Source: Ignavibacteria bacterium
GTDB lineage: Bacteria > Bacteroidota > Ignavibacteria > Kapaibacteriales > UBA4661
Length of the DNA: 55,254 bases
Direction of reading: 5' to 3'
Assembly: GCA_013298775.1 (NCBI GenBank)
Contig: JAAFIV010000008.1
Coordinates: forward strand, 95,028 to 150,281
Of this stretch, positions 45,801 through 50,959 are shown one piece after another; positions within the stretch are counted from its first letter, which is position 1, and every line of letters starts with the position of its first letter. The notes beneath the pieces are model-generated. The model was not told the DNA's origin. It ran no database searches and was given only the letters and a program-made list of their open reading frames with translations. The position numbers and the translations under genes are program-made.

Positions 45801-46641
45801 TCCACGGCGAAACAGTGATTGAGCCGCAATCGTTCAGGTTGCTAAAGATGGTGTTGGCTACTTCAACGCCAGTAGTTGCGTTTCTCCGCATGATTCTGTT
45901 TACATTACCGGCAGCACCGTGATACAACACATAATACGCGCCGCCGAAATATTCGGCAACGCCCCATGCAAGCCAGTTCTCAGTACCAGTATAGGAACCA
46001 GTAATGTTGATAGTACCAAGCGTTGTTACATTTCCCGTCGCAATATCAATCGCAAAAAACGTCTGCGTACCGGAACGCCAAAGAAGAAAGAACCCACGCC
46101 CCGCAAAGATACACGAGCTTGCATCAACCATGATAGGCGTAGAAAGCGTTACCTGCGTCGCCAAAATATTCAAATCGGCATCCATCTGGCGAATTGCCGT
46201 CAGCATAAAGGGACCGGTGTTTGTCCCGTTAATTGGGTCGGAAGAGCCATTCCACAGCGTCCATAATTGCCCCGTTGCTAAATCGCTAAAAATGCCATCT
46301 CTGCGCGGCAACGTACCATTATTCAACGACAAGGTAGAAGGGTCAAGTCGCACGGTGAAATTATCCTGCACACGATACACCCAAGAGTTTGTTACCGCAA
46401 TGCCGCCTCGGTCGTCTCCCGCACCAGCCGCTTGTAAATCCACAGAAGCAAGTGGTAAAGAGTTACCGAAAGTTACTACTTGTAATGCGGCTTGCGCGAA
46501 AAGCTGGGTTTGCAACGTACACATACTTGCAAGGAGAACAATTGCCGTTGCGAAAAAATCTCGCAAAAGCCTACGACAATGGTTTAGCGTACTGCAACAG
46601 TTTGTGGGGATGGTCAAGGAATAAGCAAAAAGAGGAAGCAT
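33877..46641 (-). CDS. Giant 4254-residue T9SS cargo protein
   Basis: ATG at 46641 with an AAAGG site upstream. Signal peptide at residues about 28-50 (ATAIVLLASMCTLQTQLFAQA). In order: an N-terminal beta domain; IPT/TIG domains (for example PTISGFTPTNGGPGQTITING); YWTD/NHL-like repeats at about 394-650; NHL repeats at about 740-1090; ten Ig-like He_PIG modules at 1168-2054; more IPT domains; a beta-helix-like stretch (about 2220-2680); a Gly-rich linker near 2730-2785; further IPT-like domains; plant-type leucine-rich repeats (about 3263-3588); an Ig-like domain with YQWFKNGAAV and GVYTCRV; fibronectin- and ASH-like parts. It ends in a type A T9SS sorting domain (ITPNPMKNGQGEIAYAV ... GAYIVRLQA ... 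DVVR). A secreted adhesin or matrix protein is the likely role. No enzymatic motif seen. Confidence 0.9.
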   Translation of the reverse strand: MLPLFAYSLTIPTNCCSTLNHCRRLLRDFFATAIVLLASMCTLQTQLFAQAALQVVTFGNSLPLASVDLQAAGAGDDRGGIAVTNSWVYRVQDNFTVRLDPSTLSLNNGTLPRRDGIFSDLATGQLWTLWNGSSDPINGTNTGPFMLTAIRQMDADLNILATQVTLSTPIMVDASSCIFAGRGFFLLWRSGTQTFFAIDIATGNVTTLGTINITGSYTGTENWLAWGVAEYFGGAYYVLYHGAAGNVNRIMRRNATTGVEVANTIFSNLNDCGSITVSPWTGRWYGYSEGGSEFSGVGENVFSGLANIIIPPAPTISGFTPTNGGPGQTITINGTNFTSPTQVRFGGVNAASFNFVSASQITAVVNAGASGTVSVDALGGTASFAGFTYNAPPVTTLYAARTGGQIGTVRTDGTSQNLAAATGIGFGRDVFRAGAYIYWCNETGNAIGRANADGSSPNPTFITGCSAPNGVFVTATNIYWTNYGSTTLGRANLDGTGVNQSFCNTGVAQPVSIAVDVTGGFIYWSRTNFASIGRVALDGVTGLNASFMTGLTNPGGIWIDNPNNFIYFTQGGASNTIQRAQLSTGTGVTPLVTGCSSPVGITSDGTFLFWSNQGTGNIGRSVMSGAGATQTFSTGFTNLRGIGIGPNPAPGPTITTVLPASAQAGATITITGTNLTGATSVFIGNQSVAFTPISATQISFVVPNVSSSGLITVNTPNGSATSAGGFTYLATYVLGQTNFTTSTPGLLNNKFNQPNALTIDAANNKLYVAEWANNRVMRFSLPITQNSQLPEAVFGQVNFTSGAANGGGGTNAAGVSGPFTMNVGTGGDLWITDVLNNRFVMIPAAHTAANGASATMVIGQPNLTSNTPGLSAQNFSTPYAARLDASGNMWVADNLNRRVLRFNAPLSTFQSAAVALGVPDFTTNNAVAPSTVRTGNTGDIAVVGTSIFVSDVTNNRILRFDAPYTTGMAASIVLGQPTMTTGGANNPNSTLGLNVPQDLYTNGTDLFAMDFANNRVLVYLNVNSKTSGAAPDAVIGQPNMTTLTTGLTQAKLNGAHNISLSAAGQLIIADQANNRVLVFGPTFATPLPTVASFLPTSALAGATIVIRGTNFTGTTQVQFGGVNAASFTVISATEISAVVAAGGASGNVSVTTPAGTGSLTGFAFIVAPTAFSAATPPTGIVGSAYTYTFVANGAPAPTYAVQSGALPPGLTLSGAGVLSGTPTGVGGTFGPIVIRATNVGGFFDCAPFNITINKAPTAFTAQTPPIGVPFIAYAPYSFVADGFPTPTYAVQSGGALPTGLTLSGAGVLSGTPTVSGAFGPYTVRASNIAGTFDTAPFTITLGTAPTAYSAQTPPTGAFGLPYSYIFTANGLPAPTYTVQSGALPAGVTLNASTGALSGTPSATGTFGPITIRATNIMGTFDTAPFSIAINTAPTAFTAQTPPAGTSGSAYSYTFAANGTPAPTYSLFAGTLPPGLTLNPSTGALSGTPSSGGTYSGIVIRASNIAGALNSNPVSITVSGAPTSFVAAPANGVVGTPYSSFFLANGFPAPTYALFSGVLPTGLSLNASTGELSGTPTAAGVFGVTVIRASNGAGSLNSNSFNITIAAAPSSPTAFSAQTPVNGTAGAAYSYTVVANGFPSPMYSVVAGTLPTGLTLNAATGVITGTPTVSGAFGPITIQASNGSGTLNSTPFNITINGAPTSFSAQTPGNGVVGTPYNYAFAVNGLPASTFTVLSGTLPTGLTLSGAGVISGTPSVAATFGPITVQASNGLGSVNTSAFSITITATGTAPTAFTLQSPPNGLVGGSYAYTFAANGSPAPSYAVNTGTLPAGLTLTAANGLLSGVPTTAGVFGPITLAATNGFGSTTSAPFNITVNEAPSSFTAQTPPNGAVGTAYSYTLVANGFPAPAYSLVSGTLPAGLTLSGAGVLSGTPSASGVFAGIVVKAQNAFGNVNTVNMSISVSAAAIAPTAFSAQTPPNGNQTVPYTYTFVANGSPSPTYSVVAGTLPTGLTLNAATGVLSGTPTIAGPFGPITIQAMNGAGSFNSTPFNISIQQAPPTITNFTPTGSIAGATITINGTNLTGVSAVSFGGVAAASFTPVSATQVTAVVAAGGATGNVSLTTPGGTVSLGVYSFFAPPTLTSFTPSAAAQGATVTITGTNFTGASAVQFGGTNAASFTVVSPTQITAIVPIGAPSAPLSVTTPGGTANSLASFTLTASSNEFYYQSGPADNPANWNTIVGGGGLTAGSFAMSGQSFYVPSGRTANFNVGGTFGAGVVLQAENGGTIIVPSGQVLTVNGILRVNNGGRLRLEGTGNVTAVSGVQYLGANATLEYANASNRLTSSDIFPQSFPSSLKLDNAQLRLDETKSITGAFTAENGSEVRFGATLAGVGNSLSLLGAITMTGASRFNTDSSNSLTIAGGGVFTGAMSFATMSGTPVIARLTLQRSSALIRLASNLRVSTTLTLQAGVIEPQMGFTLTLGSPQDTALQGGSAQSFVQGAFARVLPANVNGNNPTTPQFRFPIGKGGQYLPASVIAATTGTASPLVSLEAFNAASGGSVGAGSNGSVSASEHWQMRVLAGDLLQHRIATSRDSIPVSAKMGVSATRAGAYAEKGGTKEFTPQGARLLSSALPAASPIPFEQFISYLEILPASPRIAAFTPLTGTTGTLLTIIGDNFTGATAVRVGGVAVQSFTVVNSTTVTAVLGNVATGAVSVIAPNGTATSTATLTFIPPLGGGGTMSGGGTSGGGTGTGGTITPPAGSGITGGGVGLGGGIIAGGAGNGGAFGSTPIPLGPGNPLVLVGLTPAQLLGLTIGGVPAQFVFLPNGSVQVIIPPNVTDGTLVITTPNGTITSTDAFVIADKPANLTISPSIGSTGEVITLTGSGFEGVQSVRIGGVSASSFTVNSETRVSAIVPPLRAGASPQVRVELVSAGGTVGGDFTYSSAPPFSGGIGNLARPLVLTKVVEKTAVGGQEIVLQGQNLDVIGALRLRTNLGATMATYKVRSTEEMLVTVPLAGLLATTSGTSVMAQVSIEAISRANPPQQSALQNAFTLLLLPSVSSVSRTIAFVGETVVLSGTNLQAVSELFIGDTRVPFRREGNERIIFTMPSIDVSTTGLPAAGVITLVGASLPPSSGEMQGNTGAEPSFRITSDILNAPLLAGLPLPLGFTPPSGNSLTEISVTGANMSVVAAIQINGVPLLNLRRISPSEVRGQLPATASRNRFGTVQLLSATGSSVTLAGRFIFTESLEQDSIALASLATLAPMKRIMDWGNPLPIAVWSGVEVLNNRVIRVSVPSRGLQGALPTALAELTKLRELNLSGNALTGGIPTGFSACTDVQTLNLSGNQLSETASLTSVCALPRLRVLNLAGNRFTGEIPRCLASSGAQNINLSDNRFTGSIPTEFASAGNLEELRLAGNLLTGELPREFGVFAKTTAKTTSRTNQTETLRIFDASNNQLSGRIPQEWGNIATLEELHLSGNRLEGGLPQNLTAWRNLQVLRVVGNQLTGELPGSLPLAQLRELVLANNRFTGIIPPSLPDAQRLRLVDIANNRFTVLPNISSISRLDSVRAENNRLQFGSLQPNMGIKAFRYTPQDSLGRRIDTLVFLNRALVLTAVSSGTGNRYQWFKNGAAVPNAETDVLVIPSLTRQDTGVYTCRVSNAAVPNLTLSTFGMRISATTPNVVLAAPNLIFPPQAAQNVGITTRLQWQRVQAADEYFCVLARDSALRDVVVRRTVPQPMLTGALADTNTVSTTITDLERGVTYYWQVQSLNANVSIGAAASQSLKYRFTTVPVGRELAFTTLDVGKAIIGEKSEARGVIINVSENPITLDRIQIAAGDQVFDLDSVRGRVLQPREEIPVKIVFVPKEEGVVRATISVTYTDFMRTLRNIVFEEALRARGTPLKALVVEFDTVRVGKRSLGSMLIVNRGSRNVRVREARVIPPLGEEKDSTYTVQGVANLVLAPLDTAYALIRCFPRTAGLKAARIEIRAEEDTTFAEVGAYARLPKPDDAVAVFGLRAMPDSIAPGGAVTLELYLDKERSSDLNKILRSAQPIFQGSVRFGSQVLALDPSEKAVRTLRRGSVESARGPATAIIPQTSWNGRSYSLLTIKARSVAGEWDKDSLQIEDIKWGVQGRKPEIWETKVFVEDPVVNYFTAQACAAGGKRLVTTAQATKIIALTPNPMKNGQGEIAYAVREDGDVVIEIVNAATGAVAKRIAEGDHKAGEYVLGFNAQDLPSGAYIVRLQAANSLVFKRMDVVR
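35881..36856 (-). repeat. Leucine-rich repeats of the giant protein
   Basis: This part encodes about ten LRR units with the LxxLxLSGNxLTGxIP pattern, for example LRELNLSGNALTGGIP, LRVLNLAGNRFTGEIP and NINLSDNRFTGSIP. The GxIP ending is the plant-specific LRR form. Units vary enough that copies are not identical at DNA level. Confidence 0.8.
40480..43140 (-). repeat. Ten tandem He_PIG modules of the giant protein
   Basis: Ten consecutive units of about 266 bp (about 88 residues) each begin near PTAFxAQTPPxG, continue YSYTFxANGxPAPTY and LPxGLTLxxxTGxLSGTP and end FGPITIxAxN. They correspond to residues 1168-2054. Units differ at many positions, so the array is not a very recent expansion. Confidence 0.88.
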
Positions 46642-46815
46642 AGTATAACCTTTAAGAGGACAATAGCAAGGCGTAGGAACGAAAAGAATAACACGTTAAT
46701 TCACGACATAATAACAGCTACAAAAATACGAAATATCTCTATCGGAAAATAGTGATGGTCATCATGTATTCTTACGTCGAGGGGCAGGAATACTACGTTT
46801 GTGTCATGTTTTAGG

Positions 46816-46850
46816 TTCACAAAATGAAAACGACGCATTCATTTTGTGAA
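46816..46850. other. Perfect hairpin after the lipoprotein array
   Basis: TTCACAAAATGAA (46816-46828) is perfectly inverted at 46838-46850 around a 9-base loop. It lies where the truncated sorting tail ends and could stop transcription of the array, but no T-tract follows on the minus strand. The rest of the 46642-46815 gap shows no gene. Confidence 0.45.
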
Positions 46851-46961
46851 GAGTGAGTTACTCGCTGGCGTAGCAACAACCTGTTGGAGCGTATTGACAA
46901 CTTCTACGCTGACATTTGCGTCAGCTGGGAGCGTGAAAGACAGCGTTGTTTGTGCGTCGGC
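46839..46961 (-). pseudogene. Truncated T9SS sorting tail (tail 3)
   Basis: Directly after the TGA of lipoprotein A, and in its frame, come 40 codons starting ADAQTTLSFTLPADANVSVE and continuing to VVATPASN. There the homology to the full tails stops and the frame ends with SLFTK and a stop. It lacks its own start codon and the C-terminal half (LANGxYTVHIS ... LLIMR). Confidence 0.7.
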
Positions 46962-47792
46962 TCACGGCGCAGGTACTCTGTCCCGATAGCGCAAGCGTAC
47001 ATTTTCAAAGGTGCCATTTTCAATATCCACGGTTTCGCCTTTAAGGTTGGTAGCCCGAAAGCTAAAGGCACCCGAAACACGCCACTTTACGAGGTCGTAG
47101 CGGTCAATGCGCAGCCATGCCCGCTCTATGCGCGAATCGTAGCGCCCTCTATAAAAAGGGTCGCCAAATAAATCGCGCCAATATTTAATTTCTATTTCGT
47201 CATTGACTCTAATATCAACAGTAGTACTCCACTGAGGGGTAGAACTTCCAGAGGGTCGAAAACTGAACAGGCGATAGACTTCATAGTACGAGCCAGCTGC
47301 CCAACTAAATCGGTCTAAGGAATCTTGTTCGAGTCGGAGCGGAAGTATGATAGTTTTGGGCATACGAAAGGCAAAAGATATACCTGCAAATTGCCAATCG
47401 CGGACAGCCCCCGTTGTGGTCGCTGTCGGCGAAGGCACCCCATTAATGATAGCGGGAACCTGCACTTCGCGGGAGCGCACGTTAAAACGCCCCCCTCCCC
47501 CAAGGGAAAAGGGCTCGTTTAATACCTTATCATATTGCGCTAATACACTATTAAAGAGTGGCTCATCTCGTCGGTAGAGGTTACCATTATTGTCGTAGGC
47601 ACCGATAGAGACGGTATCGGGTGTAACGAACTTCCACGGTTTTCCATTGACGGTAGCTGTAACGGTAGATTTGACGGTATCGGGTTCAGTGGGAGATTGT
47701 ATATCAATCGTTGTCGGTTGCAAAGGATCTTTACAGGCAGCAAGTGAGAGCATGGCTGTAACGAGACTCCCAAGATAAAACATTGTTTTCAT
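46962..47792 (-). CDS. Lipoprotein A of the tandem array
   Basis: The ATG at 47792 has AGGA six bases upstream and gives 276 residues. A lipoprotein signal ends at LSLAACKDP (Cys20), so the mature protein should be membrane-anchored, probably in the outer membrane. TATVNGKPWKFVTPDTVSIG recalls small Bacteroidota lipoproteins with an NGKxW core. The rest is predicted beta-rich (LRIDRYDLVKWRVSGAFSFR near the end). I recognise no function. It is nearly identical over its full length to lipoprotein C, 2200 bp to the right (one visible change is ATGGCT against ATCGCT near the signal), and clearly homologous to lipoprotein B. The start lies 19 bases after the stop of sorting tail 2. Confidence 0.82.
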   Translation of the reverse strand: MKTMFYLGSLVTAMLSLAACKDPLQPTTIDIQSPTEPDTVKSTVTATVNGKPWKFVTPDTVSIGAYDNNGNLYRRDEPLFNSVLAQYDKVLNEPFSLGGGGRFNVRSREVQVPAIINGVPSPTATTTGAVRDWQFAGISFAFRMPKTIILPLRLEQDSLDRFSWAAGSYYEVYRLFSFRPSGSSTPQWSTTVDIRVNDEIEIKYWRDLFGDPFYRGRYDSRIERAWLRIDRYDLVKWRVSGAFSFRATNLKGETVDIENGTFENVRLRYRDRVPAP

Positions 47793-47811
47793 AAGATTTC
47801 CTAGAAAATGT

Positions 47812-48069
47812 TTAACGCATGATGAGGAGTTGTACGCTGGTACGATAAATCGCTCCTTGCTGAGTAACAGCAGAAATGTGAACGGTGTATATTCCATTGG
47901 CAAGTGTGGCGGTCGGTATCATAAGGGAGTTAGTCCCCATGTTGAAGGCTTGATTGCTCGCGGGCGTAGCAACAACCTGTTGGAGTGTATTGACAACTTC
48001 CACGCTGACGTTTGCCGCTGCTGGGAGCGAAAAGGAAAGGGTTGTTTGTGCGTCTGCTAGGTTAAGCAC
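47812..48069 (-). pseudogene. Orphan T9SS sorting tail (tail 2)
   Basis: An 85-residue frame from a GTG at 48069 encodes a type A T9SS sorting domain and nothing else: LNLADAQTTLSFSLPAAANV, VNTLQQVVATPASN, then TATLANGIYTVHISAVTQQG and LLIMR. No signal peptide, no Shine-Dalgarno. It follows lipoprotein B after 8 bases in a different frame. Such tails normally end much larger secreted proteins, so this is most likely a fragment carried along by duplication. Confidence 0.7.
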
Positions 48070-48077
48070 ACAAAGTT

Positions 48078-48896
48078 TTACTGAGAAATACGCTCAAAAT
48101 AGTCCAGCTTAACATTTTCAAAGGTACCATTTTCAATATCAACGGTCTCCCCCTTGAGGTTGGTAGCCCGGAAGCTAAAGGCACCTGAGACGCGCCACTT
48201 TACGAGGTCATAGCGGTCTATGCGCAGCCACGCTCGCTCTACGCGCGAATCGTAGCGTCCTTGGTAAATAGGGTCTCCAAAACCAAATCGATACTTAATC
48301 TCTATCCCTTCATTCACCCTTGTATCGACAGTAATGCTCCATTGGGGATTATTGCCGCCCGGGAGCTGAAAGCTAAAGAGGCGATAGACTTCAAAATAAG
48401 AACCGACACTCCAGCTAAATTGATCTAATGAGTCTTTTTCAAGGAGAAAGGGGAGAGTGATGTTTTTGGGCATACGGAAGGCAAAATACAGACCAGAAGA
48501 TTGCCAATCACGGACAGCACCCGTAGTGGTAGCCGTCGGAGAGGGTACCCCATTGACAATAGCGGTAACTTGTACTTCGCGGGAGCGCACATTGAAAGCT
48601 CCCCCCCCCCCAACGGAAAAGGGGGAATTAAGAACTTTGTCATATTTTGCTGAAACGATGTTGTAGAGGGGTTCATCTCGCCGGTACAGATTTCCATTAT
48701 TATCATACGCCCCAAGAGAGACGGTATCAGGGGTGACGAATTTCCACGGCTTTCCATTAACAATAGCGGAAACAGTGGAACGCACGGTATCGGGTTCTTC
48801 AAAAGATTGAATATATGTTGGTGTTATCGGGTTCGTACAAGCGGTGAGGCATAGCCCCACCGCAAGAATAGTTTGAAGATAATGTATGATTTTCAT
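48078..48896 (-). CDS. Lipoprotein B of the tandem array, with an 11-G tract
   Basis: The ATG at 48896 with AGGA upstream gives 272 residues. Lipobox LCLTACTNP (Cys21). It is a diverged paralogue of lipoproteins A and C, sharing VNGKPWKFVTPDTVSLGAYD, RDEPLYNIVSAKYDKVLN and the conserved C-terminal ATNLKGETVDIENGTFENVK. Differences spread along the length suggest an older duplication. Its coding strand contains 11 consecutive G residues (48601-48611) encoding GGGG, while A and C have the tract interrupted by an A. Slippage by one base would shift the frame at about residue 98 and abolish the C-terminal two-thirds. The function is unknown. Confidence 0.82.
   Translation of the reverse strand: MKIIHYLQTILAVGLCLTACTNPITPTYIQSFEEPDTVRSTVSAIVNGKPWKFVTPDTVSLGAYDNNGNLYRRDEPLYNIVSAKYDKVLNSPFSVGGGGAFNVRSREVQVTAIVNGVPSPTATTTGAVRDWQSSGLYFAFRMPKNITLPFLLEKDSLDQFSWSVGSYFEVYRLFSFQLPGGNNPQWSITVDTRVNEGIEIKYRFGFGDPIYQGRYDSRVERAWLRIDRYDLVKWRVSGAFSFRATNLKGETVDIENGTFENVKLDYFERISQ
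48601..48611 (-). repeat. Homopolymeric G11 tract inside lipoprotein B
   Basis: Eleven consecutive C on the plus strand (G on the coding strand) lie in codons for a four-glycine run. Tracts of this length are known to slip during replication. The homologous site in copies A and C reads GGGGGAGGGGGG. Confidence 0.85.
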
Positions 48897-48915
48897 GGTT
48901 TTTTCCTTGAAAAAG

Positions 48916-49161
48916 TTAGCGCATAATGAGAAGTTGGACACTGGAACGATAAATCGCTCCTTGCTGAGTAACAGCAGAGATATGAACCGTGTACATCCCG
49001 TTGGCAAGTGTAGCAGTCGGTATCACAACGGAATGTGATCCCATGCTGAAGGCTTGACTGCTGGCAGGTGTAGCCACCACTTGCTGGAGTGTGTTCACAA
49101 CTTCTACGCTGAGGTTTGCGTCAGCTGGGAGCGTGAAAGACAGCGTTGTTTGTGCGTCGGC
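48916..49161 (-). pseudogene. T9SS sorting tail in frame after lipoprotein C (tail 1)
   Basis: 81 codons begin immediately after the TGA of lipoprotein C and in the same frame: ADAQTTLSFTLPADANLSVE, VVNTLQQVVATPASSQAF, TATLANGMYTVHISAV and LLIMR at the stop at 48916. The domain is complete. Without read-through of the TGA it has no good start codon (an internal start is possible at about 49098). Confidence 0.7.
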
Positions 49162-49992
49162 TCACGGCGCAGGTACTCTGTCCCGATAGCGCAAGCGTAC
49201 ATTTTCAAAGGTGCCATTTTCAATATCCACGGTTTCGCCTTTAAGGTTGGTAGCCCGAAAGCTAAAGGCACCCGAAACACGCCACTTTACGAGGTCGTAG
49301 CGGTCAATGCGCAGCCATGCCCGCTCTATGCGCGAATCGTAGCGCCCTCTATAAAAAGGGTCGCCAAATAAATCGCGCCAATATTTAATTTCTATTTCGT
49401 CATTGACTCTAATATCAACAGTAGTACTCCACTGAGGGGTAGAACTTCCAGAGGGTCGAAAACTGAACAGGCGATAGACTTCATAGTACGAGCCAGCTGC
49501 CCAACTAAATCGGTCTAAGGAATCTTGTTCGAGTCGGAGCGGAAGTATGATAGTTTTGGGCATACGAAAGGCAAAAGATATACCTGCAAATTGCCAATCG
49601 CGGACAGCCCCCGTTGTGGTCGCTGTCGGCGAAGGCACCCCATTAATGATAGCGGGAACCTGCACTTCGCGGGAGCGCACGTTAAAACGCCCCCCTCCCC
49701 CAAGGGAAAAGGGCTCGTTTAATACCTTATCATATTGCGCTAATACACTATTAAAGAGTGGCTCATCTCGTCGGTAGAGGTTACCATTATTGTCGTAGGC
49801 ACCGATAGAGACGGTATCGGGTGTAACGAACTTCCACGGTTTTCCATTGACGGTAGCTGTAACGGTAGATTTGACGGTATCGGGTTCAGTGGGAGATTGT
49901 ATATCAATCGTTGTCGGTTGCAAAGGATCTTTACAGGCAGCAAGTGAGAGCATCGCTGTAACGAGACTCCCAAGATAAAACATTGTTTTCAT
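49162..49992 (-). CDS. Lipoprotein C of the tandem array
   Basis: The ATG at 49992 with AGGA upstream gives 276 residues, essentially the same protein as lipoprotein A: lipobox LSLAAC, NGKPWKF core, SFRATNLKGETVDIENGTFE near the end, terminating RDRVPAP. The near-identity continues past the gene on both sides (about 49100-50022 matches 46900-47822), marking a recent duplication or gene conversion. It is followed in frame, across one TGA, by a full sorting tail. A T9SS tail on a lipoprotein would be unusual. Upstream lies a sorting-tail remnant and then a family-1 MITE. Confidence 0.82.
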   Translation of the reverse strand: MKTMFYLGSLVTAMLSLAACKDPLQPTTIDIQSPTEPDTVKSTVTATVNGKPWKFVTPDTVSIGAYDNNGNLYRRDEPLFNSVLAQYDKVLNEPFSLGGGGRFNVRSREVQVPAIINGVPSPTATTTGAVRDWQFAGISFAFRMPKTIILPLRLEQDSLDRFSWAAGSYYEVYRLFSFRPSGSSTPQWSTTVDIRVNDEIEIKYWRDLFGDPFYRGRYDSRIERAWLRIDRYDLVKWRVSGAFSFRATNLKGETVDIENGTFENVRLRYRDRVPAP

Positions 49993-50011
49993 AAAATTTC
50001 CTAGAAAATGT

Positions 50012-50080
50012 TTAACGCATAATGAGGAGTTGGACACTGGAACGATAAATCGCTCCTTGTGTGCTAGCAGCAAAGGTATG
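50012..50080 (-). pseudogene. Remnant of a T9SS sorting tail (tail 0)
   Basis: The last 22 codons of a sorting tail remain (HTFAASTQGAIYRSSVQLLI, then MR and stop at 50012), matching the ends of tails 1 and 2. The upstream part of that gene is gone. A family-1 MITE begins about 40 bases further upstream. Confidence 0.6.
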
Positions 50081-50122
50081 TATTCTCTTTACAAAATGCT
50101 CATTGGTACGCTTTAGTACGCA

Positions 50123-50246
50123 TAGGACTTTCGCAAACGGCGCAGACAGGAGTGTCTGCGCTACCATTTGAAGCAGATTTCATGCGACTTCGGTAGAACA
50201 GACACTCTTGTCTGTTTCATAAGGTGAGTATTTTGCGAAAATCCTA
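50123..50246. mobile_element. Family-1 MITE, copy 4
   Basis: TAGGACTTTCGCAAACGG at the left end, TTTTGCGAAAATCCTA at the right. Exact 5-bp direct repeats ACGCA flank it (50118-50122 and 50247-50251). Orientation as copy 3. It lies 18 bases beyond the stop of the response regulator. Confidence 0.85.
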
Positions 50247-50264
50247 ACGCATTTACATTCGATG

Positions 50265-50924
50265 TTATTTTGATGGCTTGTCTTGTGTGGTTGGTGGTGG
50301 AGCCAGAAGCAAGGTATTCTGCACCCACTCAGCAAGTTCGGCGCGTGTACTGATATTGGTTTTCTGATAAATCGCGCTTATGCTGTTGCGCACAGTTCCT
50401 TCTGAGATATTGCATTCTTTCGCAACCTCAGTATTATTCAGATGCAAAAGGCGCAAGATATTCTGCTCAAGAGGCGAGAAATAATACTTCATCAGCTCGC
50501 GATTTGCGCGATAGAATTTCTCTCCCAACACGGGACTAATCCAGATACCATCTTGCTCGGTCCAGTTGAGCACTTGGGTAATCACGCGGGGATTATCTTC
50601 TTTCAGCATACACCCATTCGCACCAGCTTCTATGGCACTTCGCGCCCAATCTGCTCTGCCAGAAAGGACAAAAATGCGCATTTTGGGAAACTCTGCTCGC
50701 ATCGCTGAGATAATATCTATCCCGCTCATATCTGGCAATTGTACATCTTGCAAGAGAATATCGGGCTTGTAGGTGCGCACGGCTTTCATAGTTTCGGCTC
50801 CTGTGGATGCTATCGCGGAGACCTCCACAGGAGGAACATTCGGCATGTCCTTCACCTGCTGCAACCAAAGCTGCATCAGATTTGCGAACATAACGTGGTC
50901 GTCGGAAATTACAACACGAAGCAT
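50265..50924 (-). CDS. Orphan NarL/FixJ-type response regulator
   Basis: The ATG at 50924 gives 219 residues. An earlier in-frame ATG region adds 23 residues before the receiver and is rejected. Receiver domain at residues 1-125: acidic pocket VVISDDHV, phospho-acceptor aspartate in LLQDVQLPDMSG, FVLSGRA, and the conserved lysine in CMLKED. LuxR-type helix-turn-helix at the C-terminus: SPLEQNILRLLHLNNTEVAK, ISEGTVRNSISAIYQK, the recognition helix intact. It should bind promoters as a dimer after phosphorylation. No kinase is adjacent. It is bracketed by two inverted family-1 MITEs, which may isolate or influence its transcription. Confidence 0.9.
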   Translation of the reverse strand: MLRVVISDDHVMFANLMQLWLQQVKDMPNVPPVEVSAIASTGAETMKAVRTYKPDILLQDVQLPDMSGIDIISAMRAEFPKMRIFVLSGRADWARSAIEAGANGCMLKEDNPRVITQVLNWTEQDGIWISPVLGEKFYRANRELMKYYFSPLEQNILRLLHLNNTEVAKECNISEGTVRNSISAIYQKTNISTRAELAEWVQNTLLLAPPPTTQDKPSK

Positions 50925-50959
50925 AAGCAGTATGGGCGTTAGGAGTGATGCAATACAAA

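Noticed and set aside
22339-50924. The TPR kinase and the orphan response regulator as a proven two-component pair
   Set aside because: They are 26 kb apart. Pairing is plausible because both are orphans here, but nothing in the sequence links them.
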